NCBI GenBank assembly: GCA_021824565.1 | Contig: JAKAKL010000119.1 | Location: 1 to 39,208 of the forward strand | Direction: 5' to 3' | Origin: Bacteroidota bacterium | GTDB lineage: Bacteria > Bacteroidota > Ignavibacteria > Ignavibacteriales > Ignavibacteriaceae | Length of the DNA stretch: 39,208 bases | Shown: positions 16,205 through 25,346 of the stretch, piece by piece | Layout: every line of letters begins with the position of its first letter | Numbering within the stretch: the first letter of the stretch is position 1 | Made by a program: the position numbers and the translations under genes | The notes under the pieces: generated by a model | What the model saw: the letters and a program-made list of their open reading frames with translations, nothing else | Told to the model about the DNA's origin: nothing | The model's database searches: none

Positions 16205-16546
16205 TCATGAAACAACCCTGTCGCCATGACTTTTAGGCTGAGAGATAACAAGAAAAATTAAATCTTTTTTGCTTTCATTTCGCAATTGATGAGGTACTCC
16301 GCTTTTTATAAAGCAGCCGTTGTGTTTTCTTAATTTTATCGGTTCGCCATTTACTTCAAGTATTGCTGCTCCTGAAAGTACAAAGAAAAATTGGTTTGCT
16401 TTTTTATGATAATGTAAAACTTCTTTGCCGCCTGCCGGTACTTTTTCTTGTATAACACTTAACTCTTCGGTATTTACAAGATGCCAGCCTTCGCAAACTT
16501 CTCCCCATATGTAATGCTCAGTATTTTTAATCGATACTTTTTCCAT
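16205..16546 (-). CDS. Cupin-domain protein
   Basis: A small single-cupin protein of 113 residues. Motif 1 reads HYHKKANQFFFVLSG with two His metal ligands and a Gln in place of the usual Glu. Motif 2 reads GCFIKSGVPHQLRN with the last His. The substrate is unknown. It ends the gene run recQ, thioredoxin, TauE, cupin, 15 nt after the TauE stop, and is convergent with the ABC permease gene. Confidence 0.85.
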   Translation of the reverse strand: MEKVSIKNTEHYIWGEVCEGWHLVNTEELSVIQEKVPAGGKEVLHYHKKANQFFFVLSGAAILEVNGEPIKLRKHNGCFIKSGVPHQLRNESKKDLIFLVISQPKSHGDRVVS

Positions 16547-16561
16547 TTATAAAAAAATCCT

Positions 16562-17323
16562 TTAATGAAATCTGTCGAACAATAATTTTAATGTAGTAAG
16601 TATTACAACCGTAACGAAAATCGGACGTATAAACTTCGCTCCCTTTTTTATTACCAAACCCGATCCCAATTTAGCGCCGAGGATTTCGCCTGCTGCCATT
16701 GCTATGCCTGCTGTAAAAATAATTTTGCCCGCAATTAAAAAAAGTATGAATGAAACTATGTTGCTCGTAAAGTTCATGACTTTTGTAAAGCCGGTAGCTT
16801 TAGTAAAATTAAAACCAAGAAGCGTTACGAACACAATTGCCCAGAACGATCCTACTCCAGGTCCGAAGAAGCCGTCGTAAAATCCCAGCGTCAATCCGAA
16901 GACTGCATAAAATATTTTTTTGGGCATTCTCGGATGAATGTCAAAATCACCAAGATTAGGTTTTGCGAAAGTATAAATTATTATACCGATGAGTAAAAAC
17001 GGAATAATATTATTTAATATTTTCCCGGGAATTTGCTGAACTGTCCATACTCCCAAAGCTGCGCCTATAAGCGTGAAGATTATCCCTGTGAATGCTTCTT
17101 TTAAAATTACTCCGCCTTTTTTAACATAATAAAATGAAGCTGTAAAACTTCCGAAGCTTGATTGAAATTTATTTGTGCCGAGCGCAAAGTGCGGCTGAAA
17201 GCCTACTGAAAGCAGTACGGGAAGAGTGATAAGTCCGCCGCCGCCCGCTATCGAATCAACTAAGCCTGCAAAAAATCCGGTGAACAATAAAACCGGGAAA
17301 ATTATGTATGGATTTACTGCCAT
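16562..17323 (-). CDS. TauE/SafE-family anion transporter
   Basis: A 253-residue membrane protein with about eight helices. The N-terminal repeat has the family signature FAGLVDSIAGGGGLITLP. The second half repeats it in weaker form (GFYDGFFGPGVGSF). Members export or import sulfite, sulfoacetate or related organosulfur anions. A sulfur role here is plausible given the sulfate assimilation operon 8 kb away, but is not shown. The start lies 2 nt after the thioredoxin gene. Confidence 0.9.
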   Translation of the reverse strand: MAVNPYIIFPVLLFTGFFAGLVDSIAGGGGLITLPVLLSVGFQPHFALGTNKFQSSFGSFTASFYYVKKGGVILKEAFTGIIFTLIGAALGVWTVQQIPGKILNNIIPFLLIGIIIYTFAKPNLGDFDIHPRMPKKIFYAVFGLTLGFYDGFFGPGVGSFWAIVFVTLLGFNFTKATGFTKVMNFTSNIVSFILFLIAGKIIFTAGIAMAAGEILGAKLGSGLVIKKGAKFIRPIFVTVVILTTLKLLFDRFH

Positions 17324-17325
17324 GC

Positions 17326-17658
17326 TTAGTCAAAGTAAAGTGAATATGGTCGCGCAATTTCTTCTTCTAATTCAGCAAGGCTCATGTTTCTCGATTTTCT
17401 AGTTAACTCGCTTCCTTCTAAATAAAATAATATTGTGGGGACAACAAAAATATTTTTTTGCGCCGACAGCTCTTTTGCTTTATCACAGTCAACACAAGCA
17501 AATTTCATTAATGGAAATTTTTCATTGAGTAATTCAATCAGTTTTGGTTTCAGAACCTTGCAGACATTACACTGCGGCGTGCTGAAGTAAACTACTGCTC
17601 CTTTATTACTTGAAATAAATTCCTTGAATTCTTCTTCTGTAAAAATGTTTAATTCCAT
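17326..17658 (-). CDS. Thioredoxin-family protein
   Basis: A 110-residue thioredoxin-fold protein. FSTPQCNVCKVLKPKL holds a CNVC redox motif (residues about 29-32) in the standard place after the first strand. VVPTILFYLEGSE supplies the cis-Pro loop. The CNVC pair, not CGPC, suggests a different redox potential from general thioredoxin. It lies 21 nt after recQ and 2 nt before the transporter gene, so it is part of a single transcript. The functional link between these genes is unclear. Confidence 0.85.
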   Translation of the reverse strand: MELNIFTEEEFKEFISSNKGAVVYFSTPQCNVCKVLKPKLIELLNEKFPLMKFACVDCDKAKELSAQKNIFVVPTILFYLEGSELTRKSRNMSLAELEEEIARPYSLYFD

Positions 17659-17679
17659 TAATCAATACCTGTTATGAGG

Positions 17680-19119
17680 CTAACTGCAATTATCACAGTT
17701 GCCGCAGTTTTTTTCATCCATAAATCCGAAATAGTCAGAAATAAAAACACGTCTGCAGTTTTCGCTTCTAAAATAATTAACAACTGAAAGCAATTTTTTA
17801 TTATCACTCATCAGCTTTTCCTTTAATCTTTCTTCGTCTTCAAGCTGCGCGGGAAGTTCATCGGTTATTTTCAAATTATGATTTTCCACAGTCCCTTCAG
17901 TTACGCCGTATCTATCAAGCATGGCGAGAGCGGTTTCAATCCTAAAATCATTCCTATTCTTAAAATGCATTTGCTCCCGAAGGAAATCTAATCCGTCTGA
18001 ATTAACTACGTGAATATCTCTTTTCAGTATATCGAAAAGCGCGTTATAAAAATTTGCATCTGGATTTGACCATTTAATAAAATCCATTTGGATATAAAGA
18101 TCCTGCTGATTATAAAGCAGCAGACAAAGCGAGTCATTTCCATCTCGTCCGGCACGACCGATTTCCTGATAATAAGACTCTATCGATGAAGGCACTTCAG
18201 CATGGATGACAAACCGGATATCAGGCTTGTCAATCCCCATTCCAAAAGCGTTTGTAGCGAGAATAAGATTTTTTTTGTCGTTTAAAAAATCGCGCTGCAT
18301 TTGTTTACGCTGTTTGTCAGGCAGTTTGCCGTGATAAATTTTATGATTATATCCGGCGGCAGAAAGCATCTGAGAAAATTTATCAAGCGTCTGGATAAGC
18401 GAAAAATAAATTATGCCGGAGCCGGAATAATTATCAAGCACTGATTTTATAGCGGCAAGCTTTTCTTTATCATCAATTACGTCAACCGTTTCAAGACGAA
18501 GATTGGGACGCTCTATTCCTTGATGGAATATTTCCACTTCTTCCTTTTTTAAATTTAACTTTTCAATTATATCGTTTTGAACATCGTGAGTGGCAGTTGC
18601 CGTTAAAGCTATTGTCAGCGGGTTTCCAAGTATCTCTCTGAACTCTCCAATACGCGAATAATCGGGTCGGAAATCGTGTCCCCATTCGGAAATACAGTGG
18701 GCTTCATCAACAGCAAGCAGAGATATATTGGCATTTTTTATTTTTTCTATGAAATCTTTTTTGCGGAATCTTTCAGGTGTTACGTAAAGCAGCTTGGTTT
18801 TTCCAATCAGAAATTTCTCAACACGGTCGTCTCTATCTTTTTTGGATAAAGTAGAGTTGACGAAAGAGGCGGGTATGTTCTTTTTTCTCAGCGCATCGAC
18901 TTGATCCTGCATAAGCGCAATCAAAGGGCTGATAACAATTGTTCCGTTCTCAAAAATTAAAGCCGGGATTTGATAACATAAAGACTTGCCGCCCCCGGTA
19001 GGCATTAAAACAAGACTATGTTTTTTTTGATAAACAATTCTGCTAATAATTTTTTCCTGCAATCCGCGGAAATCATTGTAGCTAAAATATTTTTTTAATA
19101 TTTCGTTTGGCGTAGACAT
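17680..19119 (-). CDS. recQ: Short RecQ-family ATP-dependent DNA helicase
   Basis: A 3'-5' DNA helicase in recombination and repair. It contains motif I PTGGGKSLCYQIPA, motif II DEAH (VDEAHCISEWGHDFRPDY), motif III LTATAT, and motif VI QEIGRAGRDG. The C-terminal end is the zinc-binding region (CRR...NCGNCDNC). The protein stops there at 479 residues, so the winged-helix and HRDC domains of the ~600-residue E. coli enzyme are absent. Such short forms are common in this part of the bacterial tree. It heads a four-gene run. Confidence 0.95.
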   Translation of the reverse strand: MSTPNEILKKYFSYNDFRGLQEKIISRIVYQKKHSLVLMPTGGGKSLCYQIPALIFENGTIVISPLIALMQDQVDALRKKNIPASFVNSTLSKKDRDDRVEKFLIGKTKLLYVTPERFRKKDFIEKIKNANISLLAVDEAHCISEWGHDFRPDYSRIGEFREILGNPLTIALTATATHDVQNDIIEKLNLKKEEVEIFHQGIERPNLRLETVDVIDDKEKLAAIKSVLDNYSGSGIIYFSLIQTLDKFSQMLSAAGYNHKIYHGKLPDKQRKQMQRDFLNDKKNLILATNAFGMGIDKPDIRFVIHAEVPSSIESYYQEIGRAGRDGNDSLCLLLYNQQDLYIQMDFIKWSNPDANFYNALFDILKRDIHVVNSDGLDFLREQMHFKNRNDFRIETALAMLDRYGVTEGTVENHNLKITDELPAQLEDEERLKEKLMSDNKKLLSVVNYFRSENCRRVFISDYFGFMDEKNCGNCDNCS

Positions 19120-19261
19120 AAAACTTTATTAATTGAGCTGTAAAGATAAAAGCATACGATGAAAGAATACAGGAAAGATTCTCTAAGTTTAGTTAAAAGC
19201 CCGGCTTAATTAACTACAATCAGTTTCCTTATAAAAGCCATCGCACATAGAGCCTAAAATA

Positions 19262-19294
19262 TTTGTCATTTTCAATACGAAATAATTATATTTG
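19262..19294 (+). promoter_or_regulatory. Bacteroidota-type promoter of the hybrid kinase gene
   Basis: TTTG (19262-19265) and TATATTTG (19287-19294) are spaced by 21 nt, matching the TTTG...TAnnTTTG consensus. This predicts a start near 19300 and a 5' UTR of about 45 nt before the ATG at 19348. Confidence 0.6.
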
Positions 19295-19347
19295 CACTAA
19301 TATAAAATGGCAGGTTGAGATCAGATCTAATAACTGTTAGGAAAGAA

Positions 19348-21705
19348 ATGCAAAATTCAAAAATAGATTTCCTTAATAAGACAAACAGTCTTTTAAAGTT
19401 AGCTGTCGGCGCTTCGCACGATTTGCCAAGCGAAGTGTGTGAATTTTTAGTAAGCGAATTTGACTTGCACGCCGCAGTGTTGTTCAAAGTTGACGAACAA
19501 AACAAGTTAACGATGATGGGAAAATCTAACGAATCAAAGAAATCTTATTTATCTAATTCTGTTTTTAGCTGCAAAGCGTGCAGTCTGTTAAAAGAACAAA
19601 AAATCAATTCTTTGACTTCGCATTCTGACTGCGAAATTCAGGCGTCGGAATATATAATTTATGAAGGCTGCTTTCTTTTTAAAATCTCGCTTAATAATAA
19701 GATACTGATCAAGGTCGCCAAGAAGTCGGTAATTACATCTGTCGACAAGGAGAATATTGAGTCGTTAAGTCCGGTCCTTTCTTCTCTTTTCAATATCTGG
19801 ATGAATAACAAAGGCGCTGTAAATTATTCCACAGACGAATTACTTTCCGAAATTGCACACGAGCTTAGAACGCCCACAAACAGCATCATGGGCTTTGCCT
19901 CCCTCCTTCAAGAAGATAATCTAACGTCAGCTCAATCTGAATACGTTTCAACTCTTAAAGAAAGCGCGTATAATCTGCTGTCAGTCTTGAATGACTTAAT
20001 AGATATTGCTAAAAGTAATTCCGGATCAAATAAAGCGGTCTATTCGGAAGTTAATTTGAAATCGTTCATGGAAGAAGTTTTAAAGCTCTTCAACGAGAAG
20101 ATAAATAAAAATAAAATTGATTTTATTTTAAGCATAGATAAGGATATGCCGGAGACTTTAAAAATTGATTCGCAAAAACTCCGTTATATACTTTCAAATA
20201 TAATTACGTATTCGCTGCGCCTTACCGAAAAAGGAAGAATTACAATTTTTGTTTCTCTAGCAGCGCCTAATAAATTAAGCTTTAAGGTCAGCGACACAAG
20301 TTCTGGAATATCTTCAAACAAGCTGAAAGACATTTTCAAACCATTTGCTTTGACCGAGCTAGGCAATCCTAAGATTGGAGCTACTACCGGGCTTAGCCTG
20401 ATAGTTGCTAAAAAATATATTGAGGCAATGAACGGCGAAATAGAAGTTACAAGTTCTCTCGGAAAAGGAACAATTTATAATTTTACCGTCAGCGTTGAAA
20501 GCACGTCTGTAATTGAATCACAGATAAGCGCCCTTCCAAAGCCGGGCAAAAAAAATAAAGTCCTTGTCGTTGAAGATGATTATGCAACTTCAAAACTTTT
20601 AAGCAACTACTTGAACAAGTGGGGCTACGAGCCTACAATCGTAAATTCAGCAGAGCAGGCACTGAAGATAGTCGAGAAAGAAATTTTTCTTGCAATACTG
20701 ATGGATATTGTTCTGCCGGACGCAAACGGATTTGAATTATTAAAGCGAATCCGCGAACATAAAAATGCGAAAAACACGCCTGTAATTGTCTGCTCGGTAG
20801 AAGCGGAACAGCAAAAAGCTTTCTTAATGGGAGCCGTTGAATATTTTGTAAAGCCCATTCAGTATAAATTTCTCGTTGAAGTTTTAACAAGTTACAAGCT
20901 TAAAAAAGATTCCAACATTCTTATAGTTGACGACGACGTTCCTACTTTGAATTTAATTAAAGGCGCTGTGGAGCAGGCTGGCTTTAATGCTATAGCGGAA
21001 TCTCATTCAATCAAAGTGATGGATATGATTGAATCACTCCGTCTCGATCTGGCAATTATCGATCTAGATATGCCTGAACTAAACGGATTTGATTTGATTA
21101 AGCTGATAAAGTCTAAACCGAATTTCGCAAACCTTCCTATTATTATTTATACAGGAAAAGAAAATTACCAGGAAGATTTGAAAAAGATAGACGGTATGTT
21201 TGCAGACCTTCTGAAAAAAAGCAGCACTAATATCGAGCAGCTTTCGGATGCAATTAACCAGATGATCAACCGGTACGACGAACCGCCGAAACCTGAAGAA
21301 GTCGCAGTTAAAAAAGATGCGATTAAAATTCTTCTTGTAGAAGATTACAAGCATTCCCAAATAATTGTTACGCGTTTGCTTAAGAAAAATAATTTTGATT
21401 CAATTATTGTTGTCGAGAACGGCGCAGAGGCTGTTGAAGCCGTTCAAAAGCAAAGATTCGATTTAATACTTATGGATATGCAAATGCCCGTAATGAACGG
21501 CTTCGAAGCGACTGAAAGAATTAGGCAGATGGAAGATTATAAAGAAACTCCGATCATAGCTTTAACAGCATTTGCTATGAAAGGCGACCGTGAGAAATGC
21601 CTCGAAGCCGGTGCTACCGATTATATTCCGAAGCCAATCGACAGCCAGGAGTTTATCGAGAAGGTAAAATATTACACAAGTAATAGTAAGATGGCAACTG
21701 TTTAA
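19348..21705 (+). CDS. Hybrid sensor histidine kinase with three receiver domains
   Basis: A 785-residue cytoplasmic protein from the ATG at 19348 (AGGAAAG just upstream; a TTG at 19315 is less likely). An N-terminal GAF-like sensor region (1-150) contains CKAC and HSDC cysteine groups. A HisKA H-box follows (HELRTPTNS, His171) and then an ATPase domain. Three receivers follow in tandem, with phospho-acceptors near Asp453, Asp572 and Asp710. The third is the most canonical (LLVEDYKHS, MDMQMPVMNG, KPID). The ATPase N-box reads NIITYSLRLT, with Tyr where the Mg-binding Asn should be. The G-boxes (DTSSGIS, GATTGLSL) are degenerate too, so kinase activity is uncertain. Confidence 0.9.
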   Translation: MQNSKIDFLNKTNSLLKLAVGASHDLPSEVCEFLVSEFDLHAAVLFKVDEQNKLTMMGKSNESKKSYLSNSVFSCKACSLLKEQKINSLTSHSDCEIQASEYIIYEGCFLFKISLNNKILIKVAKKSVITSVDKENIESLSPVLSSLFNIWMNNKGAVNYSTDELLSEIAHELRTPTNSIMGFASLLQEDNLTSAQSEYVSTLKESAYNLLSVLNDLIDIAKSNSGSNKAVYSEVNLKSFMEEVLKLFNEKINKNKIDFILSIDKDMPETLKIDSQKLRYILSNIITYSLRLTEKGRITIFVSLAAPNKLSFKVSDTSSGISSNKLKDIFKPFALTELGNPKIGATTGLSLIVAKKYIEAMNGEIEVTSSLGKGTIYNFTVSVESTSVIESQISALPKPGKKNKVLVVEDDYATSKLLSNYLNKWGYEPTIVNSAEQALKIVEKEIFLAILMDIVLPDANGFELLKRIREHKNAKNTPVIVCSVEAEQQKAFLMGAVEYFVKPIQYKFLVEVLTSYKLKKDSNILIVDDDVPTLNLIKGAVEQAGFNAIAESHSIKVMDMIESLRLDLAIIDLDMPELNGFDLIKLIKSKPNFANLPIIIYTGKENYQEDLKKIDGMFADLLKKSSTNIEQLSDAINQMINRYDEPPKPEEVAVKKDAIKILLVEDYKHSQIIVTRLLKKNNFDSIIVVENGAEAVEAVQKQRFDLILMDMQMPVMNGFEATERIRQMEDYKETPIIALTAFAMKGDREKCLEAGATDYIPKPIDSQEFIEKVKYYTSNSKMATV

Positions 21706-21823
21706 TTTTTCCTTATTTTATTTAATAGAGATTAACTGACCTTCCAAAATTTATTTTTACTTTAGCCTTTTAAATTTTTCTTTTTTTGAATTAATATTTT
21801 TCTCAATTTCCTTTTTTTCAGCG

Positions 21824-23284
21824 ATGATTAACAAAGAACCAAGAGTAAGATTTGCGCCAAGTCCAACCGGATATCTGCATGTTGGCGGCTTGCGTACCGC
21901 CCTTTATAACTATCTTTTCGCTAAGCATAACAACGGTAAATTTATACTTAGGATTGAAGACACTGATAGAAACCGTTATGTTGAAGGCGCAGTAGAAAAT
22001 TTAATTGCCTCGCTTAAATGGTGCGGACTTGAATATGAGGAAGGTCCGGATGTTGGCGGCGCTTTTGGTCCTTATATGCAGTCGCAGCGACTTGATCTTT
22101 ATAAAAAATATTCTGAAGAATTAATTAAGAATGGTCTCGCTTATTATTGCTTCTGCACTCCTGAACGTCTTGAAGCTTTAAGAGAAGAGCAGCAAAAACA
22201 AAAACTTCCTCAAGCCAAATATGACAAGCATTGTCTTCATCTTTCAAAAGAAGAAATAGAAAATAATTTAAGTAAAGGCGTTTCTAAAGTAATTAGGCTA
22301 AACGTGCAGTCGGATCAAAAAATTATAATTGATGATATCATCCGCGGCAGAGTTGAGTTTAACAGCAGCAATGTAGACGATCAGGTTTTAATTAAGAGCG
22401 ATGGCTATCCGACTTATCATCTAGCCAACGTGGTTGATGACCATCTTATGCAGATTACTCATGTAGTCCGCGGCGAAGAATGGCTCTCTTCAACGCCGAA
22501 ACATATTCTGCTTTATGAATATTTCGGATGGGAAAAACCATATTTCGCACACCTCCCTCTACTTCTTAATCCTGACAGATCAAAATTAAGCAAGCGTCAG
22601 GGCGATGTTGCGGTCGAAGATTACCGCGCCAAAGGATATCTAAAAGAAGCTCTGGTAAACTTTGTCGCTCTGCTAGGATGGAACGCGGGTGATGACAAAG
22701 AGTTTTACAACATGAACGAATTGATAGAAAGATTTTCACTTGAGAGAGTGAACAAATCCGGAGCCGTTTTTGACCTTGAAAAATTAAGCTGGCTTAACGC
22801 TGAACATTTACGCAAAAAAACAGACGAAGAAATTCTTAATTTATTAAAAGTAGAAATAAATCATTCGTCATCAGTTATTCATCAATATTCTGATGATTAT
22901 TTATTGAAAGTGATAGCAGTGATGAAGGAAAGAGTTTCTTTTGTAAAAGAATATTTGACTAAAAGCCCTTACTTTTTTGAAGCGCCGCAGGAATATGATA
23001 AAGCATCGTTAGAAAAAAATTGGAAAACAGAAACGCCACCTCAACTGGAAAAGCTGAATGAAGCATTTTCAAGAATTGCATCACCATCAAAAGAAGAATT
23101 TGAAAAAGCTCTCACTGAAACTGCCGAAGAATTAAATATTGGCAAGGGAAAGCTGATTCATCCTCTGCGCCTTGCTGTTTCCGGTATGAGCGCCGGACCA
23201 GGTGTATTTGACATCCTTGTTATAATTGGGAAAGACGAAACTATTAAAAGAATTAATACTTCTTTAAGTAAGATAAAATTATAA
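21824..23284 (+). CDS. gltX: Glutamyl-tRNA synthetase
   Basis: Charges tRNA-Glu with glutamate. The 486 residues show a class I catalytic domain with the HIGH-type motif (PSPTGYLHVGGLRTALYN, near 11-28) and the KMSKS-type KLSKRQGD in the middle. A zinc-type cluster lies between them (CFCTPERL ... KYDKHC). The C-terminal anticodon-binding domain is helical and ends SLSKIKL. Length is normal for a bacterial GluRS. It follows the hybrid kinase by 118 nt with no shared promoter seen. Confidence 0.97.
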   Translation: MINKEPRVRFAPSPTGYLHVGGLRTALYNYLFAKHNNGKFILRIEDTDRNRYVEGAVENLIASLKWCGLEYEEGPDVGGAFGPYMQSQRLDLYKKYSEELIKNGLAYYCFCTPERLEALREEQQKQKLPQAKYDKHCLHLSKEEIENNLSKGVSKVIRLNVQSDQKIIIDDIIRGRVEFNSSNVDDQVLIKSDGYPTYHLANVVDDHLMQITHVVRGEEWLSSTPKHILLYEYFGWEKPYFAHLPLLLNPDRSKLSKRQGDVAVEDYRAKGYLKEALVNFVALLGWNAGDDKEFYNMNELIERFSLERVNKSGAVFDLEKLSWLNAEHLRKKTDEEILNLLKVEINHSSSVIHQYSDDYLLKVIAVMKERVSFVKEYLTKSPYFFEAPQEYDKASLEKNWKTETPPQLEKLNEAFSRIASPSKEEFEKALTETAEELNIGKGKLIHPLRLAVSGMSAGPGVFDILVIIGKDETIKRINTSLSKIKL

Positions 23285-23558
23285 ATTATTATTCCTTACT
23301 TTCCTTTTTTACTCATGGAATTTATTTCTATAATATCATGCAATAATTTTGACTCAGCTAAAAAATACATATACAAAATTAAGCCCTTAAACCAGACTAA
23401 TCAAAAACACCCGGTTTCGTTAAACCGCAATACTTAAACTTGAACTTAAACTCCTTCAAGACATATGTTGATATGAGGTAAATATTTTTTTGTTTCAATG
23501 TTGTTCAAGATAAATATTTTTTCATTAAATTCCGTTCGCTAATTCTGAGGAATATACA

Positions 23559-25271
23559 ATGAAAAATTTCATTTACGCTTTGTCCATCTTCTTACTGATT
23601 TCTGCTAATTTTATTTTCGCACAGGAGCCTTCGCATTACGATTGGGGAACTTTTACAAGAGCCGATTCTCTCCGCGGTTATCTCTCCCCTCTCCGTACTT
23701 GCTACGACGTTACTTATTATCATCTCGACGTTGCCGTCGATCCTTCCGACAGTTCTATAAAAGGCTCGAACACTATCCGATTTAAAGTTGTCAATTCATT
23801 CAAAGAAATGCAGGTCGATCTATTCGCAAACATGAAAGTAGATAAAATAGAATTCGAGGACGGCACTCTGCTTAAATATTCGCGCGAGTACGGAGCCGTG
23901 TTCATTTATCTTCCGGAGGAATTACAAAAGAACACCACACATCAAATAATATTTTATTATTCCGGCAGACCGCAGGTAGCTGTTAATCCTCCGTGGGACG
24001 GCGGCTTCATCTGGAAAAAACAAAAAGAAGGAAACCCCTGGGTAATGGTTACATGCCAGGGCACGGGCGCAAGTCTATGGTGGCCGAATAAAGATCATCA
24101 ATCGGATGAGCCCGACAGCATGCTGCTCAGCGTTACCGTTCCAAAAGGTCTCGAAGATATTTCAAACGGGAGACTGCGTAGCAAGGTCGATCTTCCCGGC
24201 GGACAAAAGCAGTACAACTGGTTCATCAGCTATCCGATAAATAATTACGATGTTACTATCAATATCGGAAAGTATGCTCATTTCAGCGATGTTTATACAA
24301 GCAGCGACGGAAGCAAGCTTACATTAGATTATTATGTTCTTCCTGAAAATCTTGCTAAAGCTAAAAAACAATTCAAACAGGTAAAGATAATGCTCGCCGC
24401 TTATGAAAAATATTTCGGCAAATACCCGTTCTACCGCGACGGCTATAAATTGATTGAGTCTTCCCACAACGGGATGGAACATCAATCCGCGGTTGCTTAC
24501 GGCAATCATTATCTCGGCGGATATGAAGGTCGCGCAAGTTCGCCGGTGGGATTGAAATTTGATTTCATCATCATTCATGAAAGCGCGCATGAATGGTGGG
24601 GCAACAGCATTACTTCAAAAGATATCGCCGATATGTGGATCCATGAAAGCTTCGCCGCTTATGCCGAGGCTCTTTACGTTGAGTATAACTGGGGTCATAA
24701 AGCTGCTCTTGAATATATGAACGGGAAGAAACAGAATATAAGGAATGATAAACCGATCATCGGTCCGTATAATGTTAATCATGAAGGATCGGGAGATATG
24801 TACGATAAAGGTCAGCTTGTGCTGAATACTCTGCGCGATGTAATTAACAACGATAAGCTGTGGTTCTCAATCTTAAAAGGATTGCAGCAGAAGTTTGCTT
24901 ACCAGACTGTTACAGCGGATGATATTACTAATTATATAAATGAAAAGACCGGTACAAATTATAATTACTTCTTCGATCAATACCTGCGCTATCCTAAAGA
25001 GCCGGAGTTCTTCGCTTTCGTAACTCAAAAAGGAAATGAAACATCGGTAAGATATAAATGGAATGCTGATGTTAAGGATTTTAAAATGCCTTTGAAGGTG
25101 ACTACTTCTCCGAATCATTTTGAGTTCATTTATCCGACTACTGCATGGCAAACTTTGAAGCTTAAGAATTTTGATCCGAAGGATTTTAAAGTCGATGAAG
25201 ATGAGTTCTTATGCCAGGTGAAGATTTTTCGTTTCTATATTGATCCGGACAGCAAGATAAAGATTGAATAA
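23559..25271 (+). CDS. Exported M1-family metallo-aminopeptidase
   Basis: A 570-residue zinc peptidase with a Sec signal (ALSIFLLISANFIFA, cut about residue 21), so it acts in the periplasm or outside. The zinc site is HESAH (340-344) followed by E363 after the family's 18-residue spacing (WIHESFAAY). The exopeptidase motif is HNGMEHQSAV in place of GAMEN. The N-terminal beta domain carries VTYYHLDVAVDPS. It ends soon after the catalytic domain and is shorter than full APN-type enzymes. GAGGA lies 9 nt upstream. The 274 bases between gltX and this gene hold no other gene. Confidence 0.93.
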   Translation: MKNFIYALSIFLLISANFIFAQEPSHYDWGTFTRADSLRGYLSPLRTCYDVTYYHLDVAVDPSDSSIKGSNTIRFKVVNSFKEMQVDLFANMKVDKIEFEDGTLLKYSREYGAVFIYLPEELQKNTTHQIIFYYSGRPQVAVNPPWDGGFIWKKQKEGNPWVMVTCQGTGASLWWPNKDHQSDEPDSMLLSVTVPKGLEDISNGRLRSKVDLPGGQKQYNWFISYPINNYDVTINIGKYAHFSDVYTSSDGSKLTLDYYVLPENLAKAKKQFKQVKIMLAAYEKYFGKYPFYRDGYKLIESSHNGMEHQSAVAYGNHYLGGYEGRASSPVGLKFDFIIIHESAHEWWGNSITSKDIADMWIHESFAAYAEALYVEYNWGHKAALEYMNGKKQNIRNDKPIIGPYNVNHEGSGDMYDKGQLVLNTLRDVINNDKLWFSILKGLQQKFAYQTVTADDITNYINEKTGTNYNYFFDQYLRYPKEPEFFAFVTQKGNETSVRYKWNADVKDFKMPLKVTTSPNHFEFIYPTTAWQTLKLKNFDPKDFKVDEDEFLCQVKIFRFYIDPDSKIKIE

Positions 25272-25274
25272 GCT

Positions 25275-25346
25275 AAGAGCATAGCACGAAGAGCAAAGAG
25301 AAAGCAGTTTATTGTCTTTCTCATTGCCCTTTGCTCTATGCGCTCA
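25275..25346. terminator. Long imperfect hairpin between convergent genes
   Basis: Left arm AGAGCATAG...AGAGCAAAGAGAAAG pairs imperfectly with CTTTCTCATTGCCCTTTGCTCTATGCGCTC. It occupies the whole gap between the M1 peptidase and cysG stops, and the right end overlaps the cysG stop. It is probably a bidirectional terminator, although the T-run is poor. Confidence 0.5.
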
